Made by a program: the position numbers and the translations under genes. From Oxalobacter formigenes (GTDB lineage Bacteria; Pseudomonadota; Gammaproteobacteria; Burkholderiales; Burkholderiaceae_D), in assembly GCA_949290765.1 (NCBI GenBank), contig CASETG010000098.1, positions 1 to 35,376 on the forward strand: a stretch of DNA of 35,376 nucleotides. Direction: 5' to 3'. The notes under the pieces are model-generated. The model ran no database searches, was not told the DNA's origin, and saw only the letters and a list, made by a program, of their open reading frames with translations. Of the stretch, positions 26,388 to 35,341 are shown piece by piece (position 1 is the stretch's first letter; every line of letters begins with the position of its first letter).

Positions 26388-28418
26388 ATGTCGTGTCTTT
26401 TCGTTCAGGTCGTTCTTGATACACCTCTTGACTTTTGTTTTGATTACCGTTATCCGGCCGGGGTGGCTTCGGTGCAGACGCCGCAAGTCGGGCAGTTGGT
26501 CGTAGTGCCGTTCGGACGTCGTACGGAAGTCGGGCTGGTCGTGGATGTGAAGGAGGACAGCGATGTCGAGGAATCCAGACTCCGGGATGTGATAGCGGTT
26601 TTGTCGGATATCCCTCCGCTCAATGCCGAATGGATCGCGCTGTGCCGTTTCGCGGCGGGATATTACCAGCGTCCGCTTGGCGAAGTGGCGTTGCCTTCCA
26701 TTCCGAAAAAGATTCGTGCGAACGGCCAAAAGGCCCTTGAACGGGCGTGGAAGATGCTGGACAAGGCGGATGTACCGGTTTCGGTGGAAAATCCGGTCAA
26801 ACCGCAGTTGCATCCGGCACAACAGCAAGCGGTGGAAGCCATCGTCCACTCAGACGGGTTTTCGCCTTACGTCCTTTACGGTGTGACAGGCAGCGGCAAG
26901 ACGGAAATTTATCTGCATGCGATTGAAGGGCTTTTGCGGCAAAAGGCGGACGCGCAGGCGCTGGTCATGGTGCCTGAAATCAATCTGACGCCACAGCTTG
27001 AAAAATCGGTGAGGGATCGTTTCCCGAATGAGCGTATCGTGACGTTGCACAGTCGTCTGACGGAAGCAGAACGGCTGCGGAACTGGCTGGCGATCCTGAC
27101 TGGCAGGGCACGCATCATTCTTGGGACGCGCATGGCGGTGCTGGCTCCCGCACCCGGATTGTGCCTGATTGTCGTGGATGAGGAACACGACCCGTCCTAC
27201 AAGCAACAGGAAGGCTTGCGTTATTCGGCACGTGATTTGGCAGTCTGGCGCGCAAGACAGCTCGGCATACCGGTTGTGCTCGGTTCGGCAACGCCCTCGC
27301 TGGAAAGCTGGCAGCATATGCTGACAGGACACTATACCCGTCTGGAACTGAAAGAAAGGGCGGTCAGGGATGCCGTTTTGCCGCTTATCCGGCTGGTCGA
27401 TATTTCGCGGCAACCGCTCAACGGCGGTTTGTCCGGCGAACTGTTGCAAGCCATGCGACAGAGACTTGAAAAGGGCGAACAGTCGTTGCTTTTCCTGAAC
27501 CGGCGGGGATATGCACCGGTCATGATGTGCGAGGCGTGCGGCTGGGTCAGCGCATGCGACAGATGTTCCGCCTATATGGTGTATCACAAGGCGCATCGCT
27601 TGTTGCGTTGCCATCACTGTGGTTGTGAGCGCATACTTCCGCGTACTTGTCCGGATTGCGGCAATGCGGATTTGCAGGCGCTCGGACACGGTACACAGCG
27701 TATCGAGGAAACCCTGGCCGGCAGCTTCCCGGATGCAAGGATTTTGCGGATCGATGCGGATTCGACAAGCCGCAAGGGGAGTTTGCAACAGGCACTCGAC
27801 ACCATTCATCACGGGCAGGCCGATATTATTGTCGGAACGCAGATGATTGCCAAAGGACACGACTTCCGTAATCTGACGCTGGTCGGTGTCATCAATCCCG
27901 ATACTGCGCTGTTTTCGCAGGATTACCGTGCCAGTGAACGGCTGTTTTCGTTGTTGATGCAGGTTGCGGGGCGTGCGGGGCGCAGTACGCACAAGCCGGG
28001 CGGCAATGCCAGCGAAGTCCTGATACAGACGCGATATCCTGTGCATCCCCTGTATCAGGCAACATTGTCACACCGGTATGAGCATTATGTGTCCGAATTG
28101 CTGGCGGAAAGAAAAAGTGCCGGTTTGCCCCCATTCGGCTACCAGGCGTTGCTGACAGCGGAAGCGCGCAGTATCGACAAGGCGCTGGCGTTTTTGTCCG
28201 AGGCGGTGGAAAGCATACCGGACCGGTACGGCGTGATGGTCAACGAGCCGATTCCGATGGCCATGATGCGCATAGCCAATATGGAGAGGGCCCAGTTGCT
28301 GCTCGAATCTGCATCGCGTCTGGCGCTTCAACGCATGCTCAAGGCATGGTTGCCGGTTTTGAGAGGCAAGAAAAGCGCCGTACGCTGGCAAATCGAGGTT
28401 GATCCGATGACAATCTGA
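26388..28418 (+). CDS. priA: Primosomal protein N' (replication restart helicase PriA)
   Basis: 3'-to-5' helicase that recognises stalled forks and D-loops and reloads DnaB. The protein is 676 residues. The N-terminal 3'-end-binding domain occupies roughly 1-105. The helicase core has Walker A GVTGSGKTEIY (165-172) and the DEEH box (VVDEEHDPSYKQQEG). The two zinc-binding modules are visible as MCEACGW, CDRC, LRCHHCGCE and CPDCG. Further helicase motifs include IVGTQMIAKGHDF and QVAGRAGR. All key motifs look intact. It stands alone between the DnaA-box region and a convergent lytic transglycosylase gene, with 6 bases between the stops. Confidence 0.96.
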   Translation: MSCLFVQVVLDTPLDFCFDYRYPAGVASVQTPQVGQLVVVPFGRRTEVGLVVDVKEDSDVEESRLRDVIAVLSDIPPLNAEWIALCRFAAGYYQRPLGEVALPSIPKKIRANGQKALERAWKMLDKADVPVSVENPVKPQLHPAQQQAVEAIVHSDGFSPYVLYGVTGSGKTEIYLHAIEGLLRQKADAQALVMVPEINLTPQLEKSVRDRFPNERIVTLHSRLTEAERLRNWLAILTGRARIILGTRMAVLAPAPGLCLIVVDEEHDPSYKQQEGLRYSARDLAVWRARQLGIPVVLGSATPSLESWQHMLTGHYTRLELKERAVRDAVLPLIRLVDISRQPLNGGLSGELLQAMRQRLEKGEQSLLFLNRRGYAPVMMCEACGWVSACDRCSAYMVYHKAHRLLRCHHCGCERILPRTCPDCGNADLQALGHGTQRIEETLAGSFPDARILRIDADSTSRKGSLQQALDTIHHGQADIIVGTQMIAKGHDFRNLTLVGVINPDTALFSQDYRASERLFSLLMQVAGRAGRSTHKPGGNASEVLIQTRYPVHPLYQATLSHRYEHYVSELLAERKSAGLPPFGYQALLTAEARSIDKALAFLSEAVESIPDRYGVMVNEPIPMAMMRIANMERAQLLLESASRLALQRMLKAWLPVLRGKKSAVRWQIEVDPMTI

Positions 28419-28424
28419 TGCCGG

Positions 28425-29318
28425 TTACAGCATGGTGTCCGTATTGCCGTTCAGATTGTTTTCGCCGTTTTTCTGTTCGGTAGGCGTTGCATCGGCGGTA
28501 TTTTTGACCGAACGCGCCGCGCGCTGTTTCGCAGGGGATTTCGCCTGTATCAGCGAAGGCGCGCGTTTGCCGCTGGCGACAGCCTTGAGCATCCTGTATT
28601 CTGAAAGAACACGGGAACCGTAACCACCGTCATGGCTCATGGCCGCTGCGCCGACATAACTTTTCAGCGCCAGTTCCACGGAACCTTTCTGGCGGACATA
28701 GTCGCGGAGAATCCTTGCGCCGACCTTGATGTTGACAACGGGATCCAGCGCGTTCTGGACGCCGCCGTGGTCCTCGAACTTGTCGGCATGGACCTTGGAC
28801 ATGACCTGCATGAGACCCTGTGCGCCGACCGCGCTTTCGGCATAGGGATTGAAACGGGATTCAATGGCCATGACCGCCAGAATCAGGTGAGGGTCCAGAC
28901 CCAAATCGAAAGCGGTTTTATAGGCGGTACTGACGAACAGGTTCGAGGCCGTGCCGGCAATACGATAACGCTTGGCTATCCATGCGGCGACACGCTGTTT
29001 TTGTTTGAGCTCGTCCAGTTTTGATGGATGTTCGTTTTCGGCGACTGCCGTGACAGGCAGCAGATTGGCGGTATCCGGAGATATTGTTCGCGATTTTGCG
29101 GCATGTGCCTCATGGATGGGCAAGGAATTGCCGACGGTTCTGAACATCTCGGGGCGGATACAGCAAAGTGCCACGACGACAAGGAACAGGCCGATGAAAA
29201 ACATCCAGAGTACCGGATGGGTTGTGATGGATGTTTTTCCGGATTTGGCGGAAATCGGATGCAGGATTCTGTTTTTCAAATAGTGCAAGTCAAATTGTTT
29301 AAAAAAAGAATGAAACAT
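28425..29318 (-). CDS. Membrane-anchored lytic transglycosylase (SLT domain)
   Basis: A 297-residue protein starting at ATG 29318 (MFHSFFKQFDLHYLKNRIL) with a strong GGGAGG ribosome-binding site; codons upstream to 29414 are rejected. One membrane segment (about 36-54, VLWMFFIGLFLVVVALCC) makes it an inner-membrane protein with the catalytic part in the periplasm. The SLT (goose-lysozyme-like) domain has catalytic Glu153 in MAIESRFNPYAESAVGAQGLMQVM, followed by NIKVGARILRDYV. The tail after about residue 245 is Ala/Lys/Asn-rich and likely unstructured. It probably remodels peptidoglycan; the closest family is the MltC/Slt type 1 group, but no gene name can be given safely. Confidence 0.87.
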   Translation of the reverse strand: MFHSFFKQFDLHYLKNRILHPISAKSGKTSITTHPVLWMFFIGLFLVVVALCCIRPEMFRTVGNSLPIHEAHAAKSRTISPDTANLLPVTAVAENEHPSKLDELKQKQRVAAWIAKRYRIAGTASNLFVSTAYKTAFDLGLDPHLILAVMAIESRFNPYAESAVGAQGLMQVMSKVHADKFEDHGGVQNALDPVVNIKVGARILRDYVRQKGSVELALKSYVGAAAMSHDGGYGSRVLSEYRMLKAVASGKRAPSLIQAKSPAKQRAARSVKNTADATPTEQKNGENNLNGNTDTML

Positions 29319-29783
29319 GAAAACCTCCCGGAAACGGGCAGCCGGTATGCGGAAACAGCATATTTCCTGTACAGGATCCCGTTTGTCCGAAAAAAGTCCG
29401 GTGGCGCCAGCCATGGCATGAACCGGATGAACTCTGTTGAGTTGCAGTTTTCTTGTAAGGTTGAGCTTCGCAACCGTTAAACTACAAATAGGATACGCTT
29501 GTATCCAAGAGTTCCTGATGTGTCATTTATGAAATGAACCCGACCGGGCAAGCAATGACAACATCGGTTTTGTTGAATGATATAGTTGGTTTCTGAAAAA
29601 ATTATTTATGTAACTGCGCGCATTGTATTTGCGGTTTTATATCAAGTCAATTATAAAGAAATCGTTTTTTATTATAAAATGTAATTACCCGAAAGAAAGG
29701 AATAATAAAAAATTCCTTTTGAATCATATGGTTATTGTGTAATCTGTGAAAAAATAAAAGCGGGATATCAAGAGAAAAAATAA
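29319..29783. other. 465-base intergenic region, AT-rich toward ubiD
   Basis: Holds the divergent control regions of the transglycosylase and ubiD. A 6-bp hairpin GGATAC-GCTT-GTATCC is at 29491-29506, and an 8-bp inverted repeat AAAGGAAT/ATTCCTTT at 29696-29703 and 29712-29719. From about 29580 to 29783 the DNA is strikingly A/T-rich compared with its surroundings. A possible ubiD promoter is TTGCGG (29629-29634), 17 bases, TATAAA (29652-29657). No gene-like reading frame, RNA gene or mobile element was recognised. Confidence 0.55.
29629..29657 (+). promoter_or_regulatory. Candidate ubiD promoter
   Basis: TTGCGG and TATAAA are separated by exactly 17 bases. The -10 box is good and the -35 box is weak. 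Transcription would begin near 29664, leaving a leader of about 120 bases that contains the AAAGGAAT/ATTCCTTT hairpin. Several other TATAAA-like hexamers nearby make the choice uncertain. Confidence 0.3.
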
Positions 29784-31268
29784 ATGAAATATCGTGACCT
29801 GAGGGACTTTATGAGCCAGTTGGCGGCGGACGGTGAGTTGAAAGAAATCACCGCTGCCGTATCGCCCTGTCTTGAAATGACCGAGATTTCGCGCCGGGTG
29901 CTGGAGCGGCAGGGGCCTGCATTGCTTTTCAGAAATCCGCCAGGTTATGACATGCCGGTTCTGACCAATCTTTTCGGAAGCATGTCCCGGATTGTCCGGG
30001 CGATGGGCGGCGAGACCATTCACGATTTAAGGCGTATCGGGCAGTTTCTGGCTTCGCTGAAAGAACCCGAACGCCCGGAAAAACTGTCTGAAATCGTCGG
30101 TATGGGTGCGATGCTGAAATCCGTTCTGGATATGCGTCCAAAGGAACGCAAAGATGCCGCATGCCATGATATCGTCCTGGAAAGAAACGATGTGGATTTG
30201 GGGATCTTGCCTGTCCAGACATGCTGGCCGGACGATGCGGGACCGCTCATCACCTGGGGGTTGGTGGTGACGAAAGGTCCCGGCAAGAAACGCCAGAATC
30301 TCGGCGTCTATCGCCAGCAGGTGATTGGTGCGAACAAGGTCATCATGCGATGGCTGCCGCATCGGGGTGGCGCGCAGGATTTCAGGGAATTCCGGCTGGT
30401 GAACAGGGGACGTCCCTTTCCGGTCGCTGTAGTGATAGGCGCGGATCCTGCAACCATGCTCAGCGCGGTGACACCGATACCGGACAATTTGTCAGAGTAC
30501 CAGTTCGCGGGATTGTTGCGCGGGGGGCGTACGGAACTGGTGAAAACGATAGGCAGCGATTTGTTCGTGCCGGCCAATGCGGAAATCGTGCTGGAAGGTC
30601 ATATCCTGCCGGATGAAAACCATGAGACGGGGTATGAGCATGCGTTGGAGGGACCGTTCGGCGACCATACCGGTTATTACAATGAACAGGACTGGTTTCC
30701 GGTCTTGACCGTCGAGCGGATTACCATGCGCCGCAATCCCGTTTATCTGTCGACCTATACGGGGCGACCACCTGACGAGCCTGCCATGCTGGGGTTGGCG
30801 TTGAATGAGGTGTTCGTGCCGCTGTTGCAAAAACAGTTTCCGGAAATCGCCGATTTTTATTTGCCAGCCGAAACATGCAGCTACCGGCTCGCCATCGCCA
30901 AAATCCGGAAAGCCTATCCGGGACATGCGCGGCGTGTGATGTTCGGAATCTGGAGTTTCCTTCGCCAGTTTCTTTATACCAAGTTCATCATCATCGTCGA
31001 TGAAGATATCGATATCCGCAACTGGGCCGATGTGCTCTGGGCCATTTCGACGCGTGTCGATCCGGTGCGCGATACGCTGCTGGTCGACAATACGCCGATC
31101 GATTATCTGGACTTCGCCTCGCCGGTCAGCGGACTGGGAGGCAAGATGGGACTTGACGCCACAAACAAATGGAAAGAGGAAACCGCTCGTGTATGGGGGA
31201 AACGCATCGTTATGGATGAAGCGGTGCAAAAACGGGTGGATACACTCTGGGAAGAACTGGCGTTGTGA
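29784..31268 (+). CDS. ubiD: UbiD family 4-hydroxy-3-polyprenylbenzoate decarboxylase
   Basis: Decarboxylates 3-polyprenyl-4-hydroxybenzoate in ubiquinone synthesis, using prenylated FMN made by UbiX. The 494-residue length matches UbiD. Conserved parts include [80 protein letters not shown], a stretch beginning [20 protein letters not shown] and the end region [15 protein letters not shown]. The acidic and basic active-site region appears intact. No ubiX lies next to it. The ATG has only a weak AAGAG ribosome-binding site. It is followed by the SRP RNA gene after 44 bases. Confidence 0.93.
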   Translation: MKYRDLRDFMSQLAADGELKEITAAVSPCLEMTEISRRVLERQGPALLFRNPPGYDMPVLTNLFGSMSRIVRAMGGETIHDLRRIGQFLASLKEPERPEKLSEIVGMGAMLKSVLDMRPKERKDAACHDIVLERNDVDLGILPVQTCWPDDAGPLITWGLVVTKGPGKKRQNLGVYRQQVIGANKVIMRWLPHRGGAQDFREFRLVNRGRPFPVAVVIGADPATMLSAVTPIPDNLSEYQFAGLLRGGRTELVKTIGSDLFVPANAEIVLEGHILPDENHETGYEHALEGPFGDHTGYYNEQDWFPVLTVERITMRRNPVYLSTYTGRPPDEPAMLGLALNEVFVPLLQKQFPEIADFYLPAETCSYRLAIAKIRKAYPGHARRVMFGIWSFLRQFLYTKFIIIVDEDIDIRNWADVLWAISTRVDPVRDTLLVDNTPIDYLDFASPVSGLGGKMGLDATNKWKEETARVWGKRIVMDEAVQKRVDTLWEELAL

Positions 31269-31277
31269 CATCGTTTT

Positions 31278-31305
31278 TTGCGTAAAACACGGATTGCGGT
31301 ACAAT
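31278..31305 (+). promoter_or_regulatory. Promoter of the SRP RNA gene
   Basis: TTGCGT (31278-31283), a 16-base spacer and TACAAT (31300-31305) predict initiation at about 31312-31313, which is exactly where the paired 5' end of the SRP RNA begins. The agreement between promoter and RNA end supports both calls. Confidence 0.6.
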
Positions 31306-31312
31306 GCACACA

Positions 31313-31408
31313 GGCGGGCCCCTGCGCATCGCGGAATGGTGAATCTGGTCAGGTCGGGAACGAAGCAGCCACAGCCAACCTCCGTGAGTGCCGCAGTCAA
31401 GGCTCGCC
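31313..31408 (+). ncRNA. ffs: Signal recognition particle RNA (4.5S, small bacterial type)
   Basis: RNA scaffold of the bacterial SRP, which with Ffh targets membrane proteins co-translationally. The invariant apical core is plain: CTGGTCAGGTCGGGAACGA followed by AGCAGCCA (about 31345-31372) corresponds to the E. coli segment with CAGGTC, the GGAA tetraloop and AGCAGCCA; the loop here reads GGGAAC. The ends GGCGGGCC (31313-31320) and GGCTCGCC (31401-31408) pair to close the rod. T-rich TTTTCTTTT follows from 31409 and fits termination. At about 96 bases it is close to the usual size. It lies upstream of dnaX, a common location. Confidence 0.92.
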
Positions 31409-31585
31409 TTTTCTTTTGCCGTGTTTCCGGTCTTTCCGAAGGTCGCGCGAAATCGAAACGCAGCCGGAGCTGGATACGGATGGTGGAGTACGCCGATGTT
31501 TCAGGAAAATGCGCCGGCGCAAGGCATGTGCTCGCCGGTATGGTTTCCTTGCGCGAAACCGGAAGCAATAAGGTACAATTTCCCC

Positions 31586-33370
31586 ATGTCTTATTTGGTT
31601 CTTGCACGAAAATATCGCCCTAAAGATTTTGAAAGTATCGTAGGACAGGATCACGTTGTCCGGGCACTGACGCACGCGCTCAAGAGCGGGCGGCTGCATC
31701 ACGCCTATCTGTTTACCGGTACACGCGGTATCGGCAAAACAACGTTGTCCAGAATACTGGCCAAGTCGCTCAATTGCGAAAAAGGCATAACCGCATCACC
31801 GTGCGGAACATGCGAAGCGTGCCGTGCTATCGATTCGGACCGTTTTGTCGACTATGTCGAAATGGACGCTGCGTCCAACCGCGGTATCGCCGATATGCTC
31901 CAGATTCTCGAGCAGGCCGTGTATGCGCCGACCGCCGCACGTTTCAAGGTCTATATGATTGACGAAGTGCATATGCTGACCCAGCAGGCGTTCAATGCCA
32001 TGCTGAAAACGCTTGAAGAACCGCCCGAGTATGTCAAATTCATTCTGGCGACGACAGACCCGCAGAAAATTCCGGTAACGGTGCTTTCGCGTTGCCTGCA
32101 ATTCAATCTCAAGCAAATGCCGGTACCGCAGATCGTGACGCATCTGGACGGCATTCTGGCAAAGGAGGGAATCGCCTGTGAAAAGGCGGCGCTCCAGTTG
32201 CTGGCAAAGGGCGCGCATGGTTCCATGCGCGATGCCTTGTCGCTGACGGATCAGGCGATCGCCTATACGGCAGGCAATGTGACGGCGCAGGCGGTTCAGG
32301 ATATGCTCGGGGCACTGGATCAGACTTACCTGATACGTCTGCTGGATTGTCTGGCGGCACGCGACGGTGCGGGGTTGCTGGCGGTCGCCGATGAGATGGC
32401 GTCACGCAGTCTTTCCTACAATACGGCATTGCAGGATTTGGGGACATTGCTGCACAGGATTGCCATTGTTCAGCGTGTTCCGGATTATTTGTCGGAAGAC
32501 ATGCCGGATTACGCAGATTTGGCTCGCCTTGCAAACGCATTTTCCCCGGAAGAAATACAGCTTTATTACCAGATTGCGATTCACGGACGTGACGAACTGG
32601 GTCTGGCGCCTGATGAATATGCGGGTTTTTCGATGACGCTGTTGCGGATGCTGGCGTTTATGCCGGGTGGCCAGGGCGGAAATCAACCTGTCGGCAGATC
32701 GGAAAAAGTCCGGCATACCACAGAAAGGGCGGCTGTTCCGGTTACAGGAAAAACCCGGGATTCCGCGGCAGCTGCGGCAAAATCGGAAGAAGTATTGCGC
32801 CAGTCAGCCCGTCCGGCGGCGAATGTGCGGCGAAGCACGGTAGCGGCGATGCCTGCCGAACGATTTGCAGTGGCTGAAAAGGCCGCGGAAGCAGTCATGC
32901 CCAAAGAGAATGTGGTGCTATCCGGATCGGAAAGACAGGGTGTTCCGTTTGCGGTATCGCAACCTGAAGAAGTGAAACGTCCTCTTGCATGGGATGGCGA
33001 CTGGCCGACGCTGGCGGCGGGATTGCCGGTGCGTGGACTGGTTCAGCAGCTGGCGCAGCAGACGGAGCTGGTACGTTGGGAAGAAAAGGACGACGGGCTG
33101 CTTATCCACCTGAGGTCACCTGTCGTGACTTTATGCGCGCCGAATTATGTCGGCAAACTGGCGGCTGCGCTCGGCGAGCATTTCGGACGTCCCGTCAGAA
33201 TCACGACCGAAACCGGCAAGGTGGAAACGACTGTCAGCCGCAATGCCGCCAGGGCGCGTGCCGAAAGACAGCAGCATGCGGAAGACGCGATGAACAACGA
33301 CCCGTATATCCGGAATCTGGCGGATGTATTCGGTGGACATATTGTCGAAGGATCGATTAAACCTCTTTAA
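31586..33370 (+). CDS. dnaX: DNA polymerase III subunits tau/gamma
   Basis: Clamp-loader ATPase and organiser of the replicative polymerase. I start it at ATG 31586 (MSYLVLARKYRPKDFES), the canonical opening; the in-frame upstream codons run through the SRP RNA 3' end. The protein is 594 residues. Walker A is GTRGIGKT (45-52), the zinc cysteines are Cys64, 73, 76 and 79, Walker B is MIDEVHM and the SRC motif VLSRCLQFNL (arginine finger) follows. Domain III is followed by an Ala/Glu/Lys-rich linker and a C-terminal tau region (about 480-594). No clear programmed frameshift site was found for a short gamma form. A TACAAT box only 6 bases before the ATG raises the possibility of a leaderless transcript. 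Confidence 0.95.
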   Translation: MSYLVLARKYRPKDFESIVGQDHVVRALTHALKSGRLHHAYLFTGTRGIGKTTLSRILAKSLNCEKGITASPCGTCEACRAIDSDRFVDYVEMDAASNRGIADMLQILEQAVYAPTAARFKVYMIDEVHMLTQQAFNAMLKTLEEPPEYVKFILATTDPQKIPVTVLSRCLQFNLKQMPVPQIVTHLDGILAKEGIACEKAALQLLAKGAHGSMRDALSLTDQAIAYTAGNVTAQAVQDMLGALDQTYLIRLLDCLAARDGAGLLAVADEMASRSLSYNTALQDLGTLLHRIAIVQRVPDYLSEDMPDYADLARLANAFSPEEIQLYYQIAIHGRDELGLAPDEYAGFSMTLLRMLAFMPGGQGGNQPVGRSEKVRHTTERAAVPVTGKTRDSAAAAAKSEEVLRQSARPAANVRRSTVAAMPAERFAVAEKAAEAVMPKENVVLSGSERQGVPFAVSQPEEVKRPLAWDGDWPTLAAGLPVRGLVQQLAQQTELVRWEEKDDGLLIHLRSPVVTLCAPNYVGKLAAALGEHFGRPVRITTETGKVETTVSRNAARARAERQQHAEDAMNNDPYIRNLADVFGGHIVEGSIKPL

Positions 33371-33382
33371 CGGAAAGTGACT

Positions 33383-33706
33383 ATGAAAAATCAACTCGCT
33401 GGCCTGATGAAACAGGCACAGGCAATGCAGCAGAACATGGAAAGAATGCAGGAAGAATTGGCCAGGACGATTGTGGAGGGACAATCGGGAGCCGGCATGG
33501 TGTCCGTTCTGATGAGTTGCAAGTTCTATGTATCGCGTGTGTCTATCGACCCGGCGTTGATGAGCGACGACAAGGAAATGCTGGAAGATCTGGTGACGGC
33601 CGCGTTTAACGATGCGGTTCGCAAGGCGGAAGCGACAACGCAGGAAAAGATGGCCAGCCTTTCGGCAGGTTTGGCCATGCCGCCGGGATTCAAGATGCCG
33701 TTCTGA
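33383..33706 (+). CDS. ybaB: YbaB/EbfC family nucleoid-associated protein
   Basis: A 107-residue DNA-binding protein of the YbaB/EbfC family. The opening [22 protein letters not shown] is a coiled-coil-forming helix; the ending [15 protein letters not shown] is a family hallmark. I choose ATG 33383, spaced about 7 bases from GGAA; the GTG at 33377 is an alternative. The dnaX-ybaB-recR order is conserved across bacteria and supports a role tied to recombination or nucleoid structure. It begins 12 bases after the dnaX stop. Confidence 0.95.
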   Translation: MKNQLAGLMKQAQAMQQNMERMQEELARTIVEGQSGAGMVSVLMSCKFYVSRVSIDPALMSDDKEMLEDLVTAAFNDAVRKAEATTQEKMASLSAGLAMPPGFKMPF

Positions 33707-33717
33707 TAAAAGATGTT

Positions 33718-34314
33718 GTGAAACCGCTTTCGTCTCTCCAGAATCTGGTACAGGCGCTGCGCCATTTGCCGGGCATCGGTCCGAAGTCGGCGCAGCGGAT
33801 TGCGTATCATCTTTTGCAGCACGACCGGGACGGCGCGCTTGAGTTGAGCAAAGCCTTGTCCGATGCGGTAGGTCGTGTCAGGCATTGTGTCCGCTGCAAC
33901 ACGTTTACGGAAGATGAAATATGCGATATGTGCAGCGATGCACAACGGGATCCGTCACTGTTGTGCGTGACGGAAACACCCGCCGACCAGATGATGATCG
34001 AGCAGACGCTGACGTTTCGCGGTTATTATTTTGTCCTGATGGGCAGCCTTTCGCCGCTTGACGGTATCGGCCCGAAAGAAATCCGTTTCGACAAGCTGAT
34101 CGAGCGTGCGACCGACGGCGTGGTCAAGGAAGTCATTCTGGCGACCAGTTTCAATAACGAAGGTGAAGCGACAGCGCATTACATCGGTGAAATGCTCAAG
34201 GCGCGCGGTTTGCGCGTCAGCCGTCTGGCCAGGGGCGTTCCCGTTGGGGCGGAGCTGGAATATGTGGATGTCGGAACCATCGCACGCGCTTTTCTTGACA
34301 GACGTATGACCTGA
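33718..34314 (+). CDS. recR: Recombination mediator RecR
   Basis: Works with RecO (and RecF) to load RecA on SSB-coated gaps. The 198-residue length is standard. Helix-hairpin-helix: [20 protein letters not shown]. Zinc finger: Cys57, Cys60, Cys69 and Cys72 (CVRC...CDMC). [22 protein letters not shown], then [18 protein letters not shown] and [16 protein letters not shown]-terminal Walker-like tail: [16 protein letters not shown]. The start is GTG (33718) with a weak ribosome-binding site, 11 bases after ybaB. Its stop shares one base with the cysM start (TGATG). Confidence 0.96.
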   Translation: MKPLSSLQNLVQALRHLPGIGPKSAQRIAYHLLQHDRDGALELSKALSDAVGRVRHCVRCNTFTEDEICDMCSDAQRDPSLLCVTETPADQMMIEQTLTFRGYYFVLMGSLSPLDGIGPKEIRFDKLIERATDGVVKEVILATSFNNEGEATAHYIGEMLKARGLRVSRLARGVPVGAELEYVDVGTIARAFLDRRMT

Positions 34315-35216
34315 TGCCTATGCCGACTATAGAAGAAACAACCGGAGCAACCCCGCTCATCGAATTGCGGCGATCACTGTCTGAATCTGCCAGAGACAGG
34401 GACAATCTCATTTTCGGGAAATGGGAGTGCGTCAACCCGTCCGCTTCCATCAAGGACCGGGTGGTCAAATCGATGATCGAGGAGGCGGAAGCGAGTGGTG
34501 CCATTCATCCGGGAGATACCCTCATCGAAGCCAGCAAGGGCAATACCGGAATTGCGCTGGCCATGCAGGCGGCGGCGAAGGGGTATCGCTGTATCCTTAT
34601 CATGCCGGAAAATACCGCGCTCTTCAAACAGCAAAGCATGGGGGTATATGGCGCGGAAATCATTCTGACGCCCCAAAGCGGCGGTTTGCAGTATGCGCGC
34701 GACCTTGCATTGCAAATGGCTTCCGAAGGAAAAGGGGTGATGCTGGACCAGTTCAGCAATCCTGCCAATCCGATGGCGCATTACAGAACGACCGGTCCGG
34801 AAATCTGGACGGCGACGAAAGGGCAGATCACGCATTTCGTATGCAGTATCGGAACATCAGGCACTATTATGGGCGTGTCGCGCTATCTGAAAGAGCGTGA
34901 CCGGAAAATACGGGTGATTGGTGTCGAGCCGGAAGGCAATGCGCAGATTTCGGGGATGAACCGGTGGCCGGAAAACCAGCGTCCGGCGATTTATGAGAAA
35001 AAGAGAATAGACAGAATCGAGGCGGTGGGGCAGGCCTGTGCGGAATATCGTGCCAGAAAACTGGCGAAGGACGAAGGGATTTTTTGCGGGCTGTCGTCTG
35101 CATGCGCTTGTGAGGTCGCACTGAATTTGTCGGAGAGCGTCAGGCATGCCACGATCGTGTTCATGATTGCGGACAGAGGTGACCGTTATTTTTCGTCAGG
35201 CTTTTTTCCTGTCTGA
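34314..35216 (+). CDS. cysM: CysM-like cysteine synthase B (divergent active site)
   Basis: A 300-residue fold type II PLP enzyme, most similar to O-acetylserine (or thiosulfate) sulfhydrylase CysM. The Schiff-base Lys47 lies in NPSASIKDR, the phosphate loop is GTSGT (180-184), and the ends IFCGLSSACACEVAL and DRGDRYFSSGFFP match CysM in order. Several loops differ from the consensus: NPAGSVKDR is NPSASIKDR, the substrate loop TSGNTG is SKGNTG (Lys75), and GTTGT is GTSGT. The function may therefore be altered. The ATG overlaps the recR stop (TGATG), so it is in the dnaX-recR transcript. A second ATG is at 34320. Confidence 0.82.
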   Translation: MPMPTIEETTGATPLIELRRSLSESARDRDNLIFGKWECVNPSASIKDRVVKSMIEEAEASGAIHPGDTLIEASKGNTGIALAMQAAAKGYRCILIMPENTALFKQQSMGVYGAEIILTPQSGGLQYARDLALQMASEGKGVMLDQFSNPANPMAHYRTTGPEIWTATKGQITHFVCSIGTSGTIMGVSRYLKERDRKIRVIGVEPEGNAQISGMNRWPENQRPAIYEKKRIDRIEAVGQACAEYRARKLAKDEGIFCGLSSACACEVALNLSESVRHATIVFMIADRGDRYFSSGFFPV

Positions 35217-35240
35217 ACAGACATAAGTGCAACATAGGCA

Positions 35241-35269
35241 TTGTCATAAGGTCTTGTATCCTATAAAAT
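35241..35269 (+). promoter_or_regulatory. Promoter of rpsT
   Basis: TTGTCA (35241-35246, 5 of 6 matches) and TAAAAT (35264-35269, 5 of 6) are 17 bases apart and sit in an A/T-rich 125-base gap. Initiation near 35276 would give a leader of about 66 bases before the rpsT ATG, room for S20 autoregulation, though no specific leader structure was identified. Confidence 0.6.
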
Positions 35270-35341
35270 AAAAGGCTAAACAAATTTTGTATTGCGAAGT
35301 CAGCGCGTAAACAAACAACTAACAGGTTTTTAGGGAATTTT

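Noticed and set aside
32695..32715. Programmed frameshift in dnaX at an A-run to make gamma
   Set aside because: GAAAAAG at 32702-32708 is weaker than the known A AAA AAG slippery heptamer, and the -1 frame stays open for about 60 codons, so no short gamma product is predicted.
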